Below are positions 45,096 through 53,478 of a stretch of DNA of 64,000 bases, piece by piece. Every line of letters starts with the position of its first letter. Within the stretch, counting starts at the first letter, position 1. This DNA comes from an uncultured Schlesneria sp. GTDB lineage: Bacteria; Planctomycetota; Planctomycetia; Planctomycetales; Planctomycetaceae. The translations under genes were made by a program, and so were the position numbers. The notes under the pieces were generated by a model. The model was given only the letters and a program-made list of their open reading frames with translations, searched no databases and was not told where the DNA came from. The DNA lies in assembly GCA_903899985.1 (NCBI GenBank), contig CAIULL010000076.1, positions 1-64,000 on the forward strand, read 5' to 3'.

Positions 45096-45550
45096 CGTTC
45101 GAAGCGATCGGCTGGACGCCGATCCACCTGCGGCATTTACGTTTAACCGCGCCTCGTAGAGAAGCGGGATCGGAGCGGCGGAATTGACTTCAACCGAGGC
45201 CTCAATTGCTCGTTGGGGCGTTGCGAAAAAAGCCGGGGCTGAGGCAACGCTTGAAGAGATCGGCTGGACGCCGATCCGGCTGCGGCATTTAATCGTTTAA
45301 CCGCGCCTCGTAGAGAAGCGGGGTCGGAGCGGCGGAATTGACTTCAGCCGAGGCCTCAATTGCTCGTTGGGGCGTTGCGAAAAAAGCCGGGGCTGGGGCA
45401 ACGTTCGAAGAGATCGGCTGGACGCCGATCCACCTGCGCCGCTGGCTACGGGTTAAACGATGAATCCGTTGCCATCGTTTAACCGCGCCTCTCAGAGAAG
45501 CGATTCAATCGGCGTGACTGACAAGGCCGAGGCGTCATCGGACGTTTGGT
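45096..45550 (+). repeat. Tandem repeat array of family B, about 153-bp units, 2.9 copies
   Basis: Units start at about 45096, 45248 and 45402, marked by GATCGGCTGGACGCCGATCC at 45106, 45258 and 45412 (spacings 152 and 154). Each holds the palindrome-like GATCGG...CCGATC, then GTTTAACCGCGCCTCGTAGA and GCCGAGGCCTCAATTGCTCG. The third unit diverges (CGCCGCTGGCTACGGGTTAA) and is like the single copies at 5320-5508 and 20041-20100. The first two units are over 90 percent identical. No cas genes or short spacers; not a CRISPR. Confidence 0.9.
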
Positions 45551-45557
45551 CTTGGCG

Positions 45558-45836
45558 TCAACCACGACGTCTTTTATGACGAGCTGCGGCCTTCCGGAGA
45601 GCTCGATTGGCAACGGGCGGGTTGTCAAGCAGTTCCAAAAACTGGTCACGAGCCTCGTCATTAAACGAGGTCACTGATTCTTCCTCGAAGGGAAGATCGT
45701 CCTCGGCAACGACCTGGACGCGCCGAATGCGAACTTCTTTCTCGCTCACCTGTTCGACAATCACTGCGGAGTTCGCAAACGACTTTGGTAATGACAGTCG
45801 TCCCTCTGCGTCGGTCGTGCGAATTTCAGGGGGCAT
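45558..45836 (-). CDS. Antitoxin-like protein (AbrB/DUF1778-like)
   Basis: The 92-aa protein has an N-terminal swapped-hairpin-like segment (IRTTDAEGRLSLPKSFANS, VIVEQVSEKEVRIRRV) resembling AbrB/MazE antitoxins, then an acidic linker and a basic C-terminal helix (FLELLDNPPVANRALRKAAA) like those of DUF1778 antitoxins that pair with GNAT toxins. DNA binding by the N-terminus and toxin binding by the C-terminus are expected. No toxin gene follows; the repeat array starts 8 bp after the stop. ATG 45836. Confidence 0.65.
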   Translation of the reverse strand: MPPEIRTTDAEGRLSLPKSFANSAVIVEQVSEKEVRIRRVQVVAEDDLPFEEESVTSFNDEARDQFLELLDNPPVANRALRKAAARHKRRRG

Positions 45837-45991
45837 GCAATCTTCTTCCTTTTCGAGTGTTACCTATTGTCTCACAATGCAGGAACGAATTTCGAGTGAA
45901 ATCTTCTAATTCGTAAAAATCACACGGTCGCAGTCTGAAAAATACGCCATTCAAAGAACCACAGGTCCAACACCATTCCGATTGTGGCAAA

Positions 45992-47233
45992 TCAGTTTCC
46001 AGCTTTGCCCAGCGTTTCAAGCAATCCAATCGCAGACCAGGCGGTTCCCCAGTAGTGGTAGATTTCGTCGCGCACTCGTAATCGTTCGGGGTCTGTGGAC
46101 TTGGTGATGTTCTTTGAGGGGGTCAACCACGAGCCATCCGATTGCTGCGATTTCAGTAAGTACGAACGCGCTGCTTGTAACACTGAGGAATCATCGCGGT
46201 CTGGGGCCTTGGCCAGGACGTAAATTGCCAAGCCCGTTGTCATCGAATCGCTGGCAACTCCTTTTTCCCAGCCCCAACCATCGTCCGCGTTGCGGCTCTC
46301 CAGCAATAACTGACGCCACCTGGCGACGTCATCGGCCGAACCGAATTCCCGCTCAAACAATACTCGCGTAGCGAGCCATTCTCGATTATCGAGATTCGGT
46401 GGTTGTTGACGCTGATAGGCGATCGCTTTCTCGATGACTGCTGATCGCTTCGATTCCCGTGTCTCGTACGGTGCGAGCGCCAGCGTGGCCCACATCGTTG
46501 TCGCCTGATTCGCTGTCGGCAGCGGCCAGCGACGCATCGTCGCGAACTGAGGTCCCGGGGTCCATGAACCGTCCTCCAACTGAATCTGGTTCATCAGTTC
46601 GATCACACCGTCGCGAAATTCTGATTGCGTCAGAACGCTCGCCGTCCCCTGATTGCCATACAGCAATTGACCCAGCACATCCAAGCCACCTCCCGCGCGA
46701 TCCACGGCGTACGGTGTCCGCTCGGCGGTTTTCAACACAATTGCCTGATACGACTTCCGTTCCTCCTCTGTCAGAAGCGTTGCCAGCTTCGCCAGAAAGG
46801 CTTCCTCGGTCTTGAATGGTTCTTCAATCAGTGGCCTCAGTTTTTCCTTCACGCGATCCGGCAGCATGACGGGATCGACTTTGCCAAGATCATAATCCTG
46901 TAGCCGGTAAAGATTGCGATGTGATAGCGAATCTTTCCGAGTCCACTCGTCCCACTCCGCGAGTTTCGTGAGATCGACATCCAACCCATGAGCCTGAGCC
47001 GCTCGGTGTGACCACAACAGGAACGGAACATGATGACACGAAGCACAACCGCGATCGCGCATCCAGGCCATTCCCTCCGTTTCCAGGAAGACCAGACTTC
47101 GTGACACCGCATCTCGAACGGCGGCATCACTGACATCCGTCGCATCGTCAGCTCCGGCAACGCTGTTCAAACAAACGGTACAACACCAGACCATCATCAA
47201 CGAAATCAGCCCAATACGATCAAACATCTTCAT
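45992..47233 (-). CDS. Exported squalene-cyclase-fold protein with CxxCH motif
   Basis: The 413-aa protein has a signal peptide (LISLMMVWCCTVCLNSVAGA) and alpha/alpha-barrel terpenoid-cyclase-like repeats: SLVFLETEGMAW, QIQLEDGSWTPG, DGWGWEKG, SYLLKSQQSDGSWL, YWGTAWSAIGLLETL. The catalytic DxDD motif of hopene cyclases is absent, so it is not a working cyclase of that type. CASCHHVPF in the N-terminal part matches a CxxCH heme-attachment pattern. Secretion plus possible heme suggests a periplasmic redox or binding role (inference). The last 24 codons recur at 44439-44512. Confidence 0.8.
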   Translation of the reverse strand: MKMFDRIGLISLMMVWCCTVCLNSVAGADDATDVSDAAVRDAVSRSLVFLETEGMAWMRDRGCASCHHVPFLLWSHRAAQAHGLDVDLTKLAEWDEWTRKDSLSHRNLYRLQDYDLGKVDPVMLPDRVKEKLRPLIEEPFKTEEAFLAKLATLLTEEERKSYQAIVLKTAERTPYAVDRAGGGLDVLGQLLYGNQGTASVLTQSEFRDGVIELMNQIQLEDGSWTPGPQFATMRRWPLPTANQATTMWATLALAPYETRESKRSAVIEKAIAYQRQQPPNLDNREWLATRVLFEREFGSADDVARWRQLLLESRNADDGWGWEKGVASDSMTTGLAIYVLAKAPDRDDSSVLQAARSYLLKSQQSDGSWLTPSKNITKSTDPERLRVRDEIYHYWGTAWSAIGLLETLGKAGN

Positions 47234-47859
47234 GGTGCAACCTCATTCGATCAACGTTCTGAAGCGCGCGATCAAGAAAACCTTTCAACGCTTTTCTTGT
47301 GTTTTATTCTATCTTGATCGGTGTGGTTCTGTGCGACTCACGTTTGTTTTCTTAACGCGTTGCGAAGAATTCGTAGAAGAAAAGAGTCCGGTGGCTGACG
47401 CACCACGGCTCGCCTCGACTGTTTTTTTGCGTATTTCGTGGTTCAAATACTTTTCGTGATTGGGTTGCGGGCAAAGCCCGCACTGTGTGCATCTTTGGCT
47501 GAATTCTCTTGAATTGAAATTCGTAGCATACAACGCCGTGAAAGGCTTTCGATAAAAACCGCGCCACTGCTGGACGGTCTTACGTCAAACAGTGCCGAGC
47601 GAGACAATGAACATCGATTTCAAGACACTGCTTCTCCGAGGACTCCGAAGCAGTGGCACATTAAGAGGAAGGCGAAAGAAAAATCCTTCTCTGCGGAGCG
47701 AAAAAGGATGCGACAGCGCCTTCGATCTGCCTGCATATTCAGATTTTTCAATCCATTCGTCAGCGAGAAACTAACGCTACGGAAGACTGCTTGCCTCGGA
47801 CTATGCCGATGAGTATTCTCAAATATCAATTGCAATCGATGTTTTAATGGGTCAAATTC
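47234..47859. other. Intergenic region with a family C repeat
   Basis: 626 bp between divergent genes. The only structure I can support is the family C hairpin at 47626-47655 and a weaker relative of it (GACTGCTTGCCTCGGA, about 47783-47800). Promoters for both flanking genes should be here but are not placed. Confidence 0.5.
47626..47655. repeat. Repeat family C, short hairpin copy
   Basis: Perfect 9-bp arms CACTGCTTC/GAAGCAGTG (47626-47634, 47647-47655) around TCCGAGGACTCC, followed by GCACAT. Same core as the copy at 50805-50834. Confidence 0.8.
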
Positions 47860-50709
47860 ATGCACGGGCCGTGCCGAGATTTCATCTATGTTTTGCTGGC
47901 TTGGATCGTGGCGACAGTTGTCGCTTCGGCCGAGGAACCCGATCAAGCGGCTCAACGGGAATTCTTTGAACGTCAGGTGCGGCCGATATTGAGTCGCCAT
48001 TGTCTGTCGTGTCACAGCGGCGAGGCGAAGATTAAGGGTGGTCTGCGGCTGGATTCTCGCGCCGGTTGGAAAACGGGTGGTGACAGCGGTCCGGCGATTG
48101 TCGCAGGGGACCTTGATGCCAGCCTGTTGATTAAAGCGGTTCGCTATGGCAAAGACAGCTATCAGATGCCCCCCGAGGGGAAATTGCCCGACGCTGCAAT
48201 CCGTGTCCTGGAGACCTGGGTCCAGTCGGGGGCGTTCGATCCCCGCGAGGGTGATGCTGTGGCCCCTCGAAAAGGGATCGATCTGGAAGCGGGGCGATCT
48301 CATTGGTCTTACCGACCGATTCAAGATTTTCCGGTGCCGAATATCAGCGCGCCGGGAACACGTTCCGATCTTGATCGATTTCTGTTGGCAAAAATGCTGC
48401 CGGCAGGACTTACTCCCGTGGCCGAAGCGACTCCTCAGGAACTGGTTCGGCGTCTCTATTTTGACATAACCGGTCTGCCCCCGACGCCCGACCAACTGAA
48501 CGATTTCTGCCGCGAGCCGAGCGAGACCCGGTACGTGGAACTGGTTGATCGGTTACTGGCTTCTCGAGCGTTTGCCGAACATTGGGGCCGACACTGGCTG
48601 GATATTGCGCGGTATGCCGAATCGCTGACGCTACGCGGGTTTGTCCTCAAGGATGCCTGGCGCTATCGCGACTATGTGATTAGCTCGTTCGAAGAAGATC
48701 GGCCTTACGATGAATTTCTGCGTGAGCAGATTGCGGGTGACTTGTTACCTGAGGGGACACTCGCCGAACGACAGCGTCGACTTGTGGCGACGAGCTACCT
48801 GGCTCTGGGCAATCACAACCTGGAGGAGCAGGACAAGAAAACGCTCGAGATGGATGTGGTTGATGAGCAGTTGGATGTGATCGGAAAAGGATTACTTGCC
48901 CAGACAGTGACCTGTGCTCGTTGTCACGACCATAAGTTTGATCCGATCCCGACTCGGGACTATTACGCCCTGGCCGGGATTTTGAAAAGTTCGCCGATGT
49001 TGGCACATGCGAACGTCTCGATGTGGACCTCACGCCCATTGCCGTTACGGCCCGAGGAAGAAGCGATTCATGCCTCGCACGGGAATCGTATTGTCAACAT
49101 GACGCAGGAACTGGCCAATCGAAAGCAGAAGCTGGCTAAGATGAGCAACACTGCGGGTGGGGCACAACCGAATGTCAGTAGTGTCGCCAGCCTGCCGGGC
49201 CGCGTGATCGATGACAAGGAGGCTCAGGCGATCGGTACGTGGAAGGCTTCGCAAAGCGTTAAACCCTATATCGGTGACGGCTATGTGCATGACGACCATG
49301 AAGGGCTCGGGAACAAGTCGCTGACGTTTCAACCGAAGCAGTTGCCGCCGGGCAAGTATGAAGTCCGATTCGCCTACACACACGGTATGAACCGGGCGAC
49401 GAATGTTTCGATCCAGATTTCAAGTGCCGATGGCGACAAGACCGTCAAGGTGAATGAACGGCTGGCACCACCACTCGACAGTCACTTTGTGTCTCTGGGA
49501 ACTTATCGTCATGAACCAAATGGACAGTTCTTTGTGATCGTGACGAACGAAGGGGCCGATGGGCACGTCATTGCCGATGCCGTGCAGTTTCTGACGGAAG
49601 AAGAACTGGCCGCCATGAAACAGACTCCCGTGGTTTCCACGGAAAAGAGCGATGAGCAAAAGGCCTTAGAAAAATCTGTTGCCGAACTGGAGAAGGAACT
49701 CAAAGAGGCACAGAAATCTGGTCCGGTACGGCCTACGGCCTTATCAGTGACCGAAGCAGCGAAACCGGCAGACACATATATCCACGTTCGTGGACTGGTG
49801 AGCAACCAAGGTCCAATCGTCCCACGAGGGTTTTTGCAGGTCGCGACGCAGTCCGAAGTCCCCTCAATTCCCGAAGGGACGAGTGGTCGACTTGAGCTGG
49901 CACGCTGGTTGACATCAACCGAGCAGCCGCTGGTTCCTCGCGTATATGTCAATCGGGTCTGGCATTGGTTGTTTGGCGCAGGTCTGGTCCGGACGCCGGA
50001 TAATTTCGGTACGACGGGCGAACCGCCGACTCATCCTGAATTATTGGACTGGCTATCACGTCGATTCATCGACGATGGCTGGTCCACCAAAAAACTTGTC
50101 AGGCGAATTGTGCTGTCGCAGACTTACCGCCTTGCTTCGCAACCGGGTGAACAGGAGTCACGTGATCCCGAGCATCGATTATGGAACTGGCGATCGCAAC
50201 GCCGTTTGCCCGCCGAATCACTCCGTGACACGATGTTGTTGGTGAGTGGTGCATTAAGCGAGTGTCCAGGAGGACCGACGTATCCCGCATCGCGTGAGAC
50301 CGACTACGGTGCCCCCGTTGAACTACCGCTGCGAACCGTCTATCTGCCAGCATTCCGCAACGCAACTCCTGAATTCCTGGAAGTGTTTGACGGTGCCGAC
50401 GCGAGCGTGGTGACGGGTGCCCGTAACGTCAGCACGGTCGCACCGCAGTCGTTGTTTTTGATGAACCATTCCTGGGTGCAGGCTCAAAGCAAACAGATTG
50501 CTGAACGAGTACTGGGAAATGCTCAACTGACCGATAATGACGAACGTCTGAACTGGCTGCATCAAAGCCTGTTGGGACGTAGTCCGACATCCGAGGAAAA
50601 GAATCTGCTGCTGGAAGTTGTTCGGACATCGACGAAGTCAGAGGTTGAAAAATGGACTGATATCGCTCATGTCCTGATTTGTTCGATAGAATTCCGTTAT
50701 GTCCCGTGA
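47860..50709 (+). CDS. PSCyt1/DUF1549/DUF1553 protein with inserted beta-sandwich domain
   Basis: Second member of this family here, 949 aa. Signal peptide (FIYVLLAWIVATVVASAEE), cytochrome C-like CLSCHSGEAKIKGG, DUF1549 (LDRFLLAKMLPAGLTP, WGRHWLDIARYAESL, CARCHDHKFDPI), then a segment at about residues 440-590 with GDGYVHDDHEGLGNKSLTF, PPGKYEVRFAYTHGMNRATN and DAVQFL that looks like a golvesin/xanthan-lyase-C-type carbohydrate-binding sandwich, a Lys/Glu coiled coil (EKSVAELEKELKEAQ), and DUF1553 (RVYVNRVWHWLFG, DNFGTTGEPPTHPELLDWL). The homologue at 36356 lacks the inserted domain. ATG 47860. Followed after 174 bp by its DUF1501 partner. Confidence 0.88.
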   Translation: MHGPCRDFIYVLLAWIVATVVASAEEPDQAAQREFFERQVRPILSRHCLSCHSGEAKIKGGLRLDSRAGWKTGGDSGPAIVAGDLDASLLIKAVRYGKDSYQMPPEGKLPDAAIRVLETWVQSGAFDPREGDAVAPRKGIDLEAGRSHWSYRPIQDFPVPNISAPGTRSDLDRFLLAKMLPAGLTPVAEATPQELVRRLYFDITGLPPTPDQLNDFCREPSETRYVELVDRLLASRAFAEHWGRHWLDIARYAESLTLRGFVLKDAWRYRDYVISSFEEDRPYDEFLREQIAGDLLPEGTLAERQRRLVATSYLALGNHNLEEQDKKTLEMDVVDEQLDVIGKGLLAQTVTCARCHDHKFDPIPTRDYYALAGILKSSPMLAHANVSMWTSRPLPLRPEEEAIHASHGNRIVNMTQELANRKQKLAKMSNTAGGAQPNVSSVASLPGRVIDDKEAQAIGTWKASQSVKPYIGDGYVHDDHEGLGNKSLTFQPKQLPPGKYEVRFAYTHGMNRATNVSIQISSADGDKTVKVNERLAPPLDSHFVSLGTYRHEPNGQFFVIVTNEGADGHVIADAVQFLTEEELAAMKQTPVVSTEKSDEQKALEKSVAELEKELKEAQKSGPVRPTALSVTEAAKPADTYIHVRGLVSNQGPIVPRGFLQVATQSEVPSIPEGTSGRLELARWLTSTEQPLVPRVYVNRVWHWLFGAGLVRTPDNFGTTGEPPTHPELLDWLSRRFIDDGWSTKKLVRRIVLSQTYRLASQPGEQESRDPEHRLWNWRSQRRLPAESLRDTMLLVSGALSECPGGPTYPASRETDYGAPVELPLRTVYLPAFRNATPEFLEVFDGADASVVTGARNVSTVAPQSLFLMNHSWVQAQSKQIAERVLGNAQLTDNDERLNWLHQSLLGRSPTSEEKNLLLEVVRTSTKSEVEKWTDIAHVLICSIEFRYVP

Positions 50710-50744
50710 ACGAAAGCATTGAAAAACTTCGAATTCAAGGATTT

Positions 50745-50840
50745 GTGCCACTGCTGAGGAGTCTTCGGAGAAGCAGTCTCTTTTCCGTTTGAATTGTCGA
50801 GGAGCACTGCTTGACCGAGGACGGTCAAGCAGTGGCACAT
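50745..50840. repeat. Repeat family C, full copy with two hairpins
   Basis: First hairpin CCACTGCTGAGGAGTC/GAGAAGCAGT (about 50749-50777), second a perfect 12-bp stem CACTGCTTGACC/GGTCAAGCAGTG (50805-50816, 50823-50834) around GAGGAC. It sits between the PSCyt1 and DUF1501 genes and may reduce read-through between them. Confidence 0.85.
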
Positions 50841-50883
50841 CAGAGAAGATTATCAAAACGCGAAATACGTCTGAGAGTCAAAC

Positions 50884-52284
50884 ATGATTGATTTGTTGCA
50901 GGGAACTCGGCGGGATTTATTGCGATTCGGTGCGTGTGGGTTCGGCTCGTTAGCACTGGCGGGACTGGCGTCTGGCCGCGAAGCGGCATTGCATCACCCT
51001 CCGCGAGCAAAACGCGTGATCTTTCTCTTCATGCAGGGGGGGGTCAGTCATGTCGACAGCTTCGATCAGAAGCCGCTATTGGACCAGCGGGACGGAGAAA
51101 TGCTGCCGTTCAACGATGCCCGAAGTTTTGCCAACACGGGCAAGCTGGGTGTACCACAACGGGTGATGAAATCGCCGTGGAAATTCCAGCGATACGGTGA
51201 ATGCGGCCACGCCGTGTCGGAACTTTTCCCACACATCGCTGAGCACGTGGATGATCTTTGTTTCCTGCATGCGATGCATACAGAAGGGGTGGCCCACGGA
51301 CCGGCGACGTTGTTTCTGCACTGTGGCGCAACCGCGTCCCTGCGTCCGTCGATGGGTGCCTGGATTCACTACGGTCTTGGCAGCGAGAACGAAAACCTCC
51401 CCGGATTCGTGTCGATTGGTGCCAGCAGCGGAAACGGCGGACCGAGAAACTACGGTCCTGCGTTTCTTCCATCGGTTCACCAGGGGACGCTGCTTGGCCG
51501 TGCCGGGCAACCGGCAAACGAAGCCCGGTTTCGCAATCTGTCGACTGATTCCAATACCGAAACAAGCCGTCGTGCGGAACTGGATCTGGTTTCGCGCCTG
51601 AACGCCATTCAACAGCAGGGTCGGCCGCGCGATATGGAATGGCAGGCCGTTGCCGAGAGTTACGATCTGGCCTGGCGCATTCAGTCAGCCGCGCCCGATA
51701 CGCTGGATCTTTCGAAAGAAACGTCAGAAACACAGGCCATGTATGGAATCGGCGAGAAGCCCACGGATGACTTCGGCAAACAATGTCTGATGGCCCGGCG
51801 GTTAAGCGAGGCGGGGGTTCGGTACGTCCAGGTGACGTACGGCGACAATAGTGCCAACCCCGCCTGGGACCAGCATTCCAATCTTCCCAAGCATGCGGAT
51901 CACGCGCGTGCGACTGATCGACCTGTGGCAGGATTACTGGCAGACCTCAAGCGGCGTGGGCTGCTCGAAGACACAATCGTCTGGTGGGGAGGCGAGTTCG
52001 GTCGGACACCCTATTCCGAAAAGGCAGGGACCGGACGCGATCACAATCCAGGTGGGTTCACGGTCTGGTTGGCGGGTGGAGGAGTTCGCCCCGGTTTTTC
52101 CTATGGCGAAACCGACGAATTCGGCAGCCAGGCGATTCACAATAAGGTCCACATGCACGACCTTCACGCCACGATCCTGCATCAGTTGGGACTGGATCAT
52201 GAACGCCTGACTTACCGCAATGCCGGGCGAGACTTCCGATTGACGGATATCGCCGGCCGTGTCGTCCATGAAATTCTCGGTTAG
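50884..52284 (+). CDS. DUF1501 family exported protein, second copy
   Basis: Partner of the preceding PSCyt1 protein, 466 aa. A Tat-like start (GTRRDLLRFGACGFGSLALA) is followed by RVIFLFMQGGVSHVDSFD, FLHAMHTEGVAHGP, RPSMGAWIHYGLGSEN, WDQHSNLP, WWGGEFGRTP, GRDHNPGGFTVWLAGGG and HATILHQLGLDHERLTYRNA. About half of its residues match the DUF1501 protein at 34876-36279, and the metal-ligand-like positions are all kept. ATG 50884. Confidence 0.9.
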   Translation: MIDLLQGTRRDLLRFGACGFGSLALAGLASGREAALHHPPRAKRVIFLFMQGGVSHVDSFDQKPLLDQRDGEMLPFNDARSFANTGKLGVPQRVMKSPWKFQRYGECGHAVSELFPHIAEHVDDLCFLHAMHTEGVAHGPATLFLHCGATASLRPSMGAWIHYGLGSENENLPGFVSIGASSGNGGPRNYGPAFLPSVHQGTLLGRAGQPANEARFRNLSTDSNTETSRRAELDLVSRLNAIQQQGRPRDMEWQAVAESYDLAWRIQSAAPDTLDLSKETSETQAMYGIGEKPTDDFGKQCLMARRLSEAGVRYVQVTYGDNSANPAWDQHSNLPKHADHARATDRPVAGLLADLKRRGLLEDTIVWWGGEFGRTPYSEKAGTGRDHNPGGFTVWLAGGGVRPGFSYGETDEFGSQAIHNKVHMHDLHATILHQLGLDHERLTYRNAGRDFRLTDIAGRVVHEILG

Positions 52285-52401
52285 GTTCGAAACTACCAAA
52301 CCCCATCGCTCCTGTGGCGATGGTTAATGGGCCTTTACACCGGCGCGACCGATAAGCTTCAATACAAATTCTATGACACTCATCGGCCTGGTTTTTTGAT
52401 C

Positions 52402-52617
52402 ATGCAAAGCGAAGAGAAACTCGCCGAATATCGTCGGATGACCCCTGCGGAGCGGTTGCGGTTGACGTTCGACTTGATCGAAGAAGGTTGGCCATATTTA
52501 AATATCGGAACCGAAGAACAGGTTCGACGCAAGCATCAACGGATACGAGAAGAAAACGATTTGTTCAACCGTAGGGTCCTCGATTGTCTCGCTCGTACGA
52601 AGAAGGCCCCTGAGTGA
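52402..52617 (+). CDS. Small antitoxin-like protein upstream of nucleotidyltransferase
   Basis: The 71-aa helical protein reads MQSEEKLAEYRRMTPAERLR, LTFDLIEEGWPYL, GTEEQVRRKHQRIREEND and ends in LDCLARTKKAPE. Small genes of this kind precede AbiEii-like nucleotidyltransferases in planctomycetes as I recall the family; a toxin-antitoxin role is inference. Its stop TGA (52615-52617) overlaps the GTG start of the next gene. ATG 52402 is chosen; the frame is open upstream without a good start. Confidence 0.65.
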   Translation: MQSEEKLAEYRRMTPAERLRLTFDLIEEGWPYLNIGTEEQVRRKHQRIREENDLFNRRVLDCLARTKKAPE

Positions 52618-53193
52618 TATCGCTTGAAATCGCACTGAAAACGGTGGTGGCGGTCCTCAACGAGCGTAAGATTCCCTGCGCCGTCATGGGTGGATTTGGC
52701 AGTACGAGTTTACGCGATCCCACGATTTACGAATGATGTCGATCTGACAATCAGCATCGTCCGACAAGAGCTACCGTTTCTCTTCGACGCATTGAACGCC
52801 GTTGGAATCGATATCCCACCCCCATTTCGGCCTGGCTGGTTAGACTCCGTGGCAGGCCTTCCACTTTTCAAAGCAGATTTGTTTCAGGATGGAAGATCGA
52901 TCGAGATTGATATTTTCGTTTCTGAGACGGAATTCCAGCGTTCACTGATTCAGCGGCGAAAGAAAATCGAAACACCCGCTGGTGAGATCTGGTTTGTGAC
53001 CCCGGAAGATCTGATTCTGCTGAAGCTGATTGCTTCGCGCCCGCGAGACCTGATTGACGTTCAAGATATCATGTTCACATTGGGACAACTTGACGTCCAA
53101 TATATGGAATATTGGGCTAAGGAATTGAGTATCGCTGAGACGCTTCGTAAGGCACTTAATCAATTCACGAATACGACTGGCGAAGAAACGTGA
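52614..53193 (+). pseudogene. AbiEii-like nucleotidyltransferase, frameshifted
   Basis: From GTG 52614 the frame reads VISLEIALKTVVAVLNERKI, PCAVMGG and then leaves frame; removing one T from the TTT at 52695-52697 joins it to LAVRVYAIPRFTNDVDLTI and the rest, ending at 53193. The restored 192-aa product has the GG(x)A and NDVDL nucleotidyltransferase signature and a C-terminal EDLILLKLIASRPRDLIDVQ, as in AbiEii/MenA-like toxins. An in-frame GTG at 52690 could give a truncated protein without the GG motif. One extra T in a homopolymer fits either real inactivation of a toxin or an assembly error. Confidence 0.75.
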
Positions 53194-53478
53194 TCGTCTC
53201 GCACATTTAACCAAAACGACATCTGCACGATTCACAACTGGGTTTCAACGAAAACACCTCAAGGGCAATGACCTGTTACCCACCTTCGCAGGGGAGGTGA
53301 GGTCGCGTTTTCGTCTGCGGGTTTGATCTCGAACGCCGTTGGAGCACCAAGTCCTTGCGGATGACTCCTGCATCAATATCGACACGTGACTTTCGACGTT
53401 GCTACCTGAACCGAATCGGTGCCGATATCATCGTGTGTCTGCCTGACATTCAGCCCACTACGAGCCAAGTTGACGTCG

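Noticed and set aside
45096-45550. Possible CRISPR array
   Set aside because: Units are about 153 bp and nearly identical throughout, without short repeats and unique spacers, and no cas genes are near.
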